DNA of 10,733 nucleotides from an uncultured Eubacteriales bacterium (GTDB lineage: Bacteria > Bacillota > Clostridia > Christensenellales > Borkfalkiaceae): positions 1-10,733 of the forward strand of contig CATJZR010000114.1 of assembly GCA_949745625.1 (NCBI GenBank), given 5' to 3'. Made by a program: the position numbers and the translations under genes. Within the stretch, counting starts at the first letter, position 1, and every line of letters starts with the position of its first letter. This document shows, in pieces, positions 5,901 through 10,733 of this stretch. A model generated the notes under the pieces. It was not told the origin of the DNA. It was given only the letters and a program-made list of their open reading frames with translations, and searched no databases.

Positions 5901-7571
5901 TTGCCGCAGGACGCTTTTACGATAAGATACATTGCAGACGGGCTTAAATCGCAGCTTGTCGGCGGAAAAATATCGCGCATCATACAACCGTCGCGCGACA
6001 GCCTTACCTTTATTATATACACCGGAAGAGGCAGCGTTAAACTCGAAGCCTGCCTGTCCGCGCAGTCGCCCAGACTCAGCATAACCGGCGGCGAGACGAA
6101 CGCTCCCGTCGCGGCTCCGAATTTCTGTATGCTTTTGAGAAAGCATTTTCAGAACGCCGAAATACTCGACGTAGTTCAACCCGACTTCGAAAGGATAATC
6201 TACTTTGATTTCAAATGCACCTCTGAATTTACCGACACGACTATGCGCCTGTATTTCGAGATTATGGGCAAATATTCCAACGCCGTGCTTTGCGAAAACG
6301 GCGTAATAGTCGGCGCGCTGAAAACCACCGCGATAAGCGAAAGCACCAAACGGGTGCTTTTCGGCGGCGTGAAATACCGTCCTCCGGAACCGCAGGACAA
6401 GATTTCTCCCGAGGATACGGAAGCGCTTGCAGCCGCGCTATGCAGCTTCGGCGGTGATAAGGCTCGCTTTTTATGCGATAACGTAAAGGGAATTTGCTAC
6501 GCAACCGCGCTTGAAATAGTCGCCTACTACGGCGAAAACCCGACAGCCGGGCAGGTGAAAAACTTTATCTTTTCCGACCCCGCCGCGCCGTGCGTTATCT
6601 ACGCCGACGGCGAGCCGTGCGATTTCAAGGTGCGCTCTAAGGCTGAAGAACAAAGGTCTTACCCCGACGTACTGTCCGCGCAGAGTGCGTATTATTCCTT
6701 CATTACCGCCAAACGAAGATTTACCGAAAAACGGACGCGGCTATCGTCCGCACTGAATTCGGCTATTAAAAAGTTTGATAAAAGACTTGCGCAGATGCGG
6801 CAGAAGCTTGACGAATGTCGCGATATGGAAACGGTAAAATTAAAGGGCGAGCTGCTTACGGCGAACGTCTACGCCGTGCGACGCGGCGACTCGAAATTCG
6901 AGGCGGTAAACTACTATGACGAAAACGGCGGCACCGTAACAATCGAGCTTGATAAGACGCTGACCCCGTCACAGAATATGCAGAAATATTACAAAAGATA
7001 CGCCAAACTGAAACGGACGAAGCTAAGCGTCGAGGGACAGATGTCCGAGGCGGAAAAACAACGCGATTACCTGTCTTGCATAAATGCGCATATATGCAAT
7101 GCCGAAACGGTTGAGGATTTGGAAGAGACCGAGGACGAGCTTGCCGCATTGCAAATAATAAAGCGCGACGAAAAAAAGAAAAAGCCCGCCGCTCCGCCTT
7201 ACAGAATATATAACTACGACGGCTTTAAAATTCTTGCCGGCAGAAACAATATACAGAACGACAGGCTGACTAAATCGCTTGCCCCCGACGATTTGTGGCT
7301 GCATACGCAAAAATACCACTCCGCCCACGTTGCGGTGATTGCACGCGGACGAGCCGTCCCCGACGGAGTTATAAATGTAGCGGCGGAAATATGCGCCTAC
7401 TATTCCGACGGACGCGGCGGGAGCAAAATTCCCGTCGACTATACTTTGAAAAAGCACGTAAAAAAACCGTCCGCAGCAAACGCAGGCTTCGTCGTTTATA
7501 CCGACTATTCGACTACGCTTGCAGACCCGAACAAACATATAGAAATTGCGGAGGCTGCAGATGAAGAATAG
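5901..7571 (+). CDS. rqcH: RqcH / NFACT-family ribosome quality-control factor (alanine tailing)
   Basis: A 556-residue member of the Rqc2/NEMF/RqcH family (formerly called fibronectin-binding protein A). Characterised homologues bind stalled 50S subunits carrying peptidyl-tRNA and recruit tRNA-Ala to extend the chain with alanines. Numbered from TTG 5901, an NFACT-N domain covers about 1-165 (ending LFGGVKYRPPEPQDK). A helix-hairpin-helix-like region follows near 170-220, coiled-coil arms span about 275-395, and an NFACT-R domain spans about 434-545 with GRNNIQND (447-454) and DLWLHTQKYHSAHV. The tRNA-contacting Asp-Arg pair (D97/R98 in B. subtilis) is Glu-Arg here at the same positions, E97/R98. 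The start is TTG because GAGGTG lies five bases upstream, the protein then opens MPQDAFTIRYIADGL like homologues, and the ATG at 5874 coincides with the predicted transcription start. It is divergent from tig-clpP-clpX and overlaps the next gene by 11 bp. Confidence 0.93.
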   Translation: MPQDAFTIRYIADGLKSQLVGGKISRIIQPSRDSLTFIIYTGRGSVKLEACLSAQSPRLSITGGETNAPVAAPNFCMLLRKHFQNAEILDVVQPDFERIIYFDFKCTSEFTDTTMRLYFEIMGKYSNAVLCENGVIVGALKTTAISESTKRVLFGGVKYRPPEPQDKISPEDTEALAAALCSFGGDKARFLCDNVKGICYATALEIVAYYGENPTAGQVKNFIFSDPAAPCVIYADGEPCDFKVRSKAEEQRSYPDVLSAQSAYYSFITAKRRFTEKRTRLSSALNSAIKKFDKRLAQMRQKLDECRDMETVKLKGELLTANVYAVRRGDSKFEAVNYYDENGGTVTIELDKTLTPSQNMQKYYKRYAKLKRTKLSVEGQMSEAEKQRDYLSCINAHICNAETVEDLEETEDELAALQIIKRDEKKKKPAAPPYRIYNYDGFKILAGRNNIQNDRLTKSLAPDDLWLHTQKYHSAHVAVIARGRAVPDGVINVAAEICAYYSDGRGGSKIPVDYTLKKHVKKPSAANAGFVVYTDYSTTLADPNKHIEIAEAADEE

Positions 7572-7815
7572 CATTTACGTTTTAATAGCCGTCGGCTGTA
7601 TGACCGCCGGCGCGGTCGCACTCGGGCTGTCGTTTACCGTGCTCGGCAATTACGCACTGGTCGCCGCTATGATACTCGGCGTAGCGGCGGTTACGCTGAT
7701 AAATTTGCAGCAGAGAAAAAAGAATTTCAAGCAGCTGCTTTACTTCAAAATAGCCGCTTACGTGATTTTTGCCGCCGCGCTCGCACTGTTCGCCGTCGGC
7801 GCGATTAACAGATAG
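7561..7815 (+). CDS. Small three-helix membrane protein, function unknown
   Basis: An 84-residue protein starting at ATG 7561, six bases after a GGAGG ribosome binding site that lies inside the end of rqcH. The 11-bp overlap with rqcH implies coupled expression. Three hydrophobic segments are visible: about residues 5-27, 30-49 and 62-82. A basic QQRKKNFKQ stretch near 50-58 lies between the second and third, and is probably cytoplasmic. There are no recognisable catalytic motifs. I do not recognise the family. The operon position suggests only co-expression with RqcH, not a shared function. Confidence 0.75.
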   Translation: MKNSIYVLIAVGCMTAGAVALGLSFTVLGNYALVAAMILGVAAVTLINLQQRKKNFKQLLYFKIAAYVIFAAALALFAVGAINR

Positions 7816-7835
7816 AAAATAGCGTTTTCGAGTAT

Positions 7836-7893
7836 AAAACCGCACCGCAGATGTCAATATTAGTAATATGGACAGAATTTGCGGTGCGGTTTT
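7836..7893. repeat. 14-bp perfect inverted repeat flanking a start codon
   Basis: AAAACCGCACCGCA (7836-7849) and TGCGGTGCGGTTTT (7880-7893) are perfect inverted copies separated by 30 bases. The GC core followed by TTTT could end the rqcH transcript on the plus strand, and by symmetry could act in the other direction. The loop is long for a standard terminator. The ATG of the next gene (7868) lies in the loop, and the 3' arm encodes its codons 5-9, so it may instead control translation of that gene. Confidence 0.75.
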
Positions 7894-8221
7894 GAATAAA
7901 ATTCACGCCCTTTCACCCGCGGGGCGATATGTAATAATCGACGAGGACGAGTTTTTGGACGCGTTCCCGCAAGGCAGCGACAGAAGCTTCGAGGCACTGA
8001 AACGCTCGCTTACCCACCTTTGCAAGGAGGGCTATATCGACGTGAAATATTCGCGCGGCGAAATGTACTGCGTTGCGCCTCTCAAAAAATACGTCGAAGA
8101 GATACCCGAGGAGGAGCCCGAGCAAACGACGCGGTTCAGATTGGACCCCGTCTTCCTTTCGGCGTTCGTCGGCGGAGCGCTGGGAAGCCTGATTATTTCG
8201 CTGATTTTTGCGTTTATCTGA
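7868..8221 (+). CDS. Winged-helix-like protein with C-terminal membrane anchor (first copy)
   Basis: A 117-residue protein of unknown function. Residues 1 to about 70 read as a small helical DNA- or protein-binding fold of winged-helix type: a helix around MDRICGAVLNKIHAL, a stretch with VIIDEDEFLDAFP, a helix with SFEALKRSLTHLCKEGYIDV, then a hairpin ending GEMYCVAPL. An acidic linker (EEIPEEEPEQ) leads to one hydrophobic segment at about 95-116 that ends the protein (LGSLIISLIFAFI). The order is soluble domain first and anchor last, so the domain is expected in the cytoplasm. It aligns along its whole length with the protein of the next gene. No ribosome binding site precedes ATG 7868, and a strong hairpin surrounds it. 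TTG 7892 is an alternative start that fits the paralogue better, so the start is uncertain. Confidence 0.65.
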   Translation: MDRICGAVLNKIHALSPAGRYVIIDEDEFLDAFPQGSDRSFEALKRSLTHLCKEGYIDVKYSRGEMYCVAPLKKYVEEIPEEEPEQTTRFRLDPVFLSAFVGGALGSLIISLIFAFI

Positions 8222-8222
8222 T

Positions 8223-8582
8223 ATGCTTACCAGAAACGAAGACGAAATAATGAAAGCGGTCTACGACCTTTGCGACGGAACGGAAGGCTGCCTTATATCG
8301 CCCGCGGAAATTATGTCGCTGCTGCCCGCAAAACGCAAATATAATTTCGAGAAAATAGACGCTGTGCTGAGAGACCTTATGCACGACGGCTATTTCGACC
8401 TTATCTCGTCCGAAAGAAAGGGCGAAAAAATGTACGTGATTAATTTAAAAGAGGGCGGTTTTTCGTACAAACGCACCATTAAACAGCGCAGACGCGACGT
8501 TGCGTTCCGAATTACTCTCGCGCTTGTCGGCGCAGTTTCTACGTTTATATTCGGACTCATTATCAAAAGCATTTTCGGATAG
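8223..8582 (+). CDS. Winged-helix-like protein with C-terminal membrane anchor (second copy)
   Basis: A 119-residue paralogue of the preceding protein, starting at ATG 8223 one base after the upstream TGA stop. It has no Shine-Dalgarno sequence, which suggests termination-reinitiation coupling. The same order is seen: EDEIMKAVYDLCDG, LISPAEIMSLLP, then the recognition-helix-like KIDAVLRDLMHDGYFDLI, a GEKMYVINLKEGG hairpin, a basic linker (KRTIKQRRRD) and a terminal hydrophobic helix at about 95-117. The first copy has the corresponding LKRSLTHLCKEGYIDV and GEMYCVAPL. The linkers differ sharply in charge, acidic in copy one and basic in copy two, which may matter for partner choice. TTG 8208 would add five residues but has no better support. 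Family not recognised. Confidence 0.7.
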   Translation: MLTRNEDEIMKAVYDLCDGTEGCLISPAEIMSLLPAKRKYNFEKIDAVLRDLMHDGYFDLISSERKGEKMYVINLKEGGFSYKRTIKQRRRDVAFRITLALVGAVSTFIFGLIIKSIFG

Positions 8583-8607
8583 CCTCTTTATTTACTTGCT
8601 TTTTGGT

Positions 8608-8635
8608 TTGAAATTTGATAGACTTGTTTTACTAT
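8608..8635 (+). promoter_or_regulatory. Candidate promoter for the propeller-like protein gene
   Basis: TTGAAA (8608-8613), a 16-base spacer and TACTAT (8630-8635). The predicted start near 8642 leaves a very short leader of about 13 nt, just enough to include the GAGGA site at 8645-8649. Readthrough from the two upstream genes is also possible, because no terminator is visible after 8582. Confidence 0.4.
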
Positions 8636-8654
8636 TCAGTTTCAGAGGAAAGCT

Positions 8655-9953
8655 ATGAAGAACAAGAAATTATTTATATCGCTTACCGCAGTAGCCGCGG
8701 CGTTTGTATTTTTCGGGATATTCCTGCTGATATGGTACGTAGGCGACCACTACAACGATTTCAGAAGATTCAAACAGGAATTTGCAATCGAGGGGCTTGA
8801 TGAAGGCGCCGTCCCGCAGGGACTTGGTTCGTTTTATGCCAAGTATCAGTACGACACCGATGATAAAGGCAATCCGTTAACAAAAGAACAACATTACTTT
8901 TTAACTAGTGCGTACATGAACGACGGTTCCCCTTCGCGAATATACGTAAATGGCTCAGACACGGGTTACGTAGGCTACGTCACTATGCTCAATCTGGACG
9001 GAACGCCTCACATCGGACACGTTGGCGGAATAGCAACCAATGCTGCGACTCTTTGGGTAACCTACGGCGACGACATAATGGTTGCAAAAGCAAGCGAAGA
9101 ATATAAAAACGAGAACATACTGCTTGAAATTATAGATAAAGCAGCAAAAAACAAATCCGGTAACAACGACGGAGAAACTCTTTCAATACAGTTTACATCT
9201 TCGTTTAATGCAAACTGCAACGCCGCCTATCTGTATTATTTCCACGACCCGCGTTATACCACAACCTCATACGACAGACTTTACGTAGGCGAGTTTTACC
9301 GTAAGGGTAATTACGAAACAGAAAAAAGTCATCATCTGAAAACACCCTTCGGTTACAAAAACACTTCATTTATGTACGAATACAGGGTCGACACCAACAC
9401 AAGCAATAAATACGGTCTTCAGCTTATCGACACCGAAAATAAGGATAAAAATTTATCCGAAAACGTACCAAAAATACAGAAAATTTATTCTCTGCCCGAA
9501 AAAATTCAAGGACTTGCCTTTTCTAAGAGGTCAGGTTACGGCGCTTCCGACGGAATAATGGTTCTGTCGCAGAGCTACGGGCTTTCAAACTCGCACCTGC
9601 TTTGCTTCGACTGGGCAAAAATGAACGCTAAAAGCACTAAATATACAAGCCTGTCGGAAGACGGCGTAAGCTTCGAATATAAGGAAATATATTTAATCAA
9701 TGGAACACAAAAAACGCCATATTCCGATAAAAACCTTTTGGTCTACTATGCGGATAAGGCAGACAAAAATATGTTTTTGAAGGATTATTCGGTTCCGTCG
9801 ATGTCCGAAGGTATGTGCAACATAACTTTGAAAGGAACGAGCAATCCCACGCAAACACGCATTTACGTGCTTTTCGAGTCGGGAAGCAAAAAATATAATT
9901 TCTTTACGCGTGAAAGCATTAAACACATATACAGCTTTATTCCTAATTTATAA
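8655..9953 (+). CDS. Membrane-anchored extracytoplasmic protein, beta-propeller-like
   Basis: A 432-residue protein. Lysines at 2-5 and a hydrophobic stretch at about 7-29 form an uncleaved signal anchor or signal peptide; there is no lipobox cysteine. The remainder should lie outside the membrane. Recurring segments suggest propeller blades: VPQGL (53-57) followed by YFLTSAYMNDGSPSRIYV, the motif GHVGGIAT (121-128) followed by LWVTYGDDI, KIQGLAFS (283-290) followed by IMVLSQSYGLSNSHLLCF, and SEGMCNI (384-390) followed by TRIYVLFESG. No catalytic motif is evident. ATG 8655 has a GAGGA site five bases upstream. Codons are richer in AAA, AAT and GAA than in the flanking genes. It is followed by a strong bidirectional terminator, so it is probably a single-gene unit or the end of one. 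The propeller fold is an inference from repeated motifs, and the ligand is unknown. Confidence 0.7.
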   Translation: MKNKKLFISLTAVAAAFVFFGIFLLIWYVGDHYNDFRRFKQEFAIEGLDEGAVPQGLGSFYAKYQYDTDDKGNPLTKEQHYFLTSAYMNDGSPSRIYVNGSDTGYVGYVTMLNLDGTPHIGHVGGIATNAATLWVTYGDDIMVAKASEEYKNENILLEIIDKAAKNKSGNNDGETLSIQFTSSFNANCNAAYLYYFHDPRYTTTSYDRLYVGEFYRKGNYETEKSHHLKTPFGYKNTSFMYEYRVDTNTSNKYGLQLIDTENKDKNLSENVPKIQKIYSLPEKIQGLAFSKRSGYGASDGIMVLSQSYGLSNSHLLCFDWAKMNAKSTKYTSLSEDGVSFEYKEIYLINGTQKTPYSDKNLLVYYADKADKNMFLKDYSVPSMSEGMCNITLKGTSNPTQTRIYVLFESGSKKYNFFTRESIKHIYSFIPNL

Positions 9954-9958
9954 AACGC

Positions 9959-9995
9959 AAAAAGCAGTTTCTTAAAAATAAGAAACTGCTTTTTT
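9959..9995. terminator. Bidirectional intrinsic terminator between convergent genes
   Basis: A 15-bp perfect stem (AAAAAGCAGTTTCTT / AAGAAACTGCTTTTT) with a six-base A-rich loop. Plus-strand transcripts end in six Ts and minus-strand transcripts in five, so it serves both the gene ending at 9953 and the tetR-family gene. The stop codon of the latter (9996-9994) overlaps the stem's edge. Confidence 0.92.
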
Positions 9996-10515
9996 ATTGC
10001 GCGGAATAAATTGCGTTTACAATCATGGCGGCAATATCTCCCATTTCCGAACGACAATCGCCGTCGAGCCACGCCATAGAGACGTTGAAAAGCATACCCG
10101 CGTAAAGATACGGGGCGTACGCATGCTCGGCAGGGTGCTCGTTTTCAAACACTTCGGCAAACGCACCGTTCAGATAATCGAGATAAATATATTCCAAACG
10201 AGCCCTTCGCAAAAGCTTGAACGGTTCTTTATTTTTTTTGAAAAGCGCCAGAACGTCGGTCACAACCTTAACGTAATCTTCCTTACACCGCGGCAGATAG
10301 TACTGTCCGCGCACGAACAGTTTGGTATTATGCGCGAAGTAAAAGAGAATTACGTCCTCCTTACTTTTGAAATAGCGATAAAAGGTCGCCCTGCCCACGC
10401 CGGCTTTGCGCGCAATATCCGTTACGCTTATCTTATCGTAACAGTATTCGCTCATCAATTTGAAGAGAGCCTGAACGATATAGTGTCTGGTATATTCCTC
10501 CGGGGCATAATCCAT
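9994..10515 (-). CDS. TetR/AcrR-family transcriptional regulator
   Basis: A 173-residue one-component repressor-type regulator. The N-terminal TetR DNA-binding domain is clear: helices at about 8-25, then the helix-turn-helix ISVTDIARKAGVGRATFYRY (29-48) followed by FKSKEDVI, the diagnostic block of the family. The C-terminal half is the ligand-binding and dimerisation region, ending in AGMLFNVSMAWLDGD near 139-153, which resembles the C-terminal domain of DhaS-like members; the inducer cannot be predicted. ATG 10515 is in frame with the domain, with a modest GAGG site ten bases upstream. The leader is about 92 nt. It is divergent from a gene beginning at 10701. A palindrome sits on both promoters, so autoregulation and repression of the divergent gene are expected. 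Confidence 0.93.
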   Translation of the reverse strand: MDYAPEEYTRHYIVQALFKLMSEYCYDKISVTDIARKAGVGRATFYRYFKSKEDVILFYFAHNTKLFVRGQYYLPRCKEDYVKVVTDVLALFKKNKEPFKLLRRARLEYIYLDYLNGAFAEVFENEHPAEHAYAPYLYAGMLFNVSMAWLDGDCRSEMGDIAAMIVNAIYSAQ

Positions 10516-10589
10516 GATACAAAAACCTCGCTTTCGTCTTATTTCCGCTTACACTTTGACCAAACGTGTCTTACGCAGTATTCATTCCG

Positions 10590-10618
10590 TTGATTTATTT
10601 CCTTTTGTATCGTATGAT
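10590..10618 (+). promoter_or_regulatory. Predicted promoter for the divergent gene at 10701
   Basis: TTGATT (10590-10595), a 17-base spacer and TATGAT (10613-10618). Transcription would start near 10625, about 76 nt before ATG 10701. The -10 lies inside the palindrome at 10606-10621. Confidence 0.65.
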
Positions 10619-10621
10619 ACA
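10606..10621. promoter_or_regulatory. Likely TetR-family operator palindrome
   Basis: TGTATC (10606-10611) and GATACA (10616-10621) form a perfect inverted repeat around GTAT. The size and symmetry fit a TetR-type dimer site. It covers the -10 boxes of both promoters in this region, so one bound dimer would block transcription in both directions. An eight-base copy of its right half, ATGATACA, recurs at 10514-10521 over the start codon of the regulator gene. Confidence 0.7.
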
Positions 10622-10642
10622 CTTGTCTCGCGGAAAAGTCAA
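10614..10642 (-). promoter_or_regulatory. Predicted promoter of the TetR-family regulator gene
   Basis: On the minus strand, TTGACT (10642-10637), a 17-base spacer and TATCAT (10619-10614). Five of six bases match consensus in each box. The start would be near 10607, giving a leader of about 92 nt. Its -10 box occupies nearly the same base pairs as the -10 of the opposing promoter. Confidence 0.65.
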
Positions 10643-10700
10643 CCGAAACGCGCGACGGCGGACATTGCACGGGACAGAATTAAAATTAAGAAGGTGCAAA

Positions 10701-10733
10701 ATGCAGGAAAAGGATTTCATTTCTTATGAGTAC
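10701..10733 (+). CDS. Start of an unidentified gene, cut by the right edge
   Basis: Eleven codons are visible, MQEKDFISYEY, running off the window. ATG 10701 is preceded by AGAAGGTG with a four-base gap, a good ribosome binding site. The N-terminus resembles those of uncharacterised Bacillota membrane proteins that open with an FxxYEYK-type sequence, but eleven residues are too few to assign it. Being divergent from a TetR-type regulator gene and sharing its operator, it is the most likely target of that regulator. Confidence 0.6.
   Translation, partial: MQEKDFISYEY

Noticed and set aside
7023..7574. A 183-codon open frame on the minus strand opposite rqcH
   Set aside because: It is antisense to the conserved NFACT-R domain, with no ribosome binding site or promoter in the right orientation.
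7851..7895. Short open frame ATGTCAATATTA... ending TGA inside the hairpin region, as a leader peptide
   Set aside because: It has no ribosome binding site and no regulatory amino-acid run; a 14-codon frame of this kind is expected by chance.
10560..10600. Five-codon upstream frame in the tetR-family leader (minus strand, encoding MNTA)
   Set aside because: It is too short, its ribosome binding site is weak, and it has no feature suggesting attenuation.

Overview
The window looks like chromosomal core-genome DNA from a Gram-positive, low-to-mid-GC bacterium of the phylum Bacillota, most likely class Clostridia. The evidence is the gene order tig-clpP-clpX-lon-engB, strong AGGAG-type ribosome binding sites, frequent TTG starts (clpX and the RqcH gene), sigma-A-like promoters and a bacterial RqcH/NFACT protein. 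A lineage close to Christensenellales would fit, but that is a guess from style and not a demonstrated assignment. There are no rRNA or tRNA genes, insertion sequences, phage genes or CRISPR arrays.

Left half (1-5723, minus strand): a protein quality-control operon read right to left. It encodes trigger factor (with an unusual lysine/alanine-rich tail), ClpP, ClpX, Lon and the N-terminus of the ribosome-assembly GTPase EngB. Genes are 1 to 15 bp apart, except that a convincing intrinsic terminator sits between clpX and lon, its U-tract touching the lon ribosome binding site.

Middle (5724-8582): back-to-back promoters in the tig/rqcH intergenic region. The rightward one drives rqcH, which encodes the enzyme that adds alanine tails to nascent chains on stalled 50S subunits. 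In Bacillus subtilis such tails are degraded by ClpXP, so tagging enzyme and protease are divergent neighbours here. The rqcH gene overlaps a small three-helix membrane protein gene. Next comes a 14-bp perfect inverted repeat, then two tandem paralogous small genes encoding winged-helix-like domains with a C-terminal membrane anchor. Their function is unknown.

Right (8583-10733): a gene for a membrane-anchored extracytoplasmic protein with beta-propeller-like repeats, richer in A than its neighbours. It is separated by a strong bidirectional terminator from a convergent TetR-family regulator gene. The regulator has a face-to-face overlapping promoter pair and a palindrome (TGTATC-N4-GATACA) covering both -10 boxes. 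A divergent gene starts at 10701 and runs off the window; it is the probable target of the regulator.

The most interesting items are the rqcH/clpXP adjacency, the clpX-lon attenuator-like terminator, the winged-helix/membrane-anchor gene pair with its start codon inside a hairpin loop, and the compact TetR switch.
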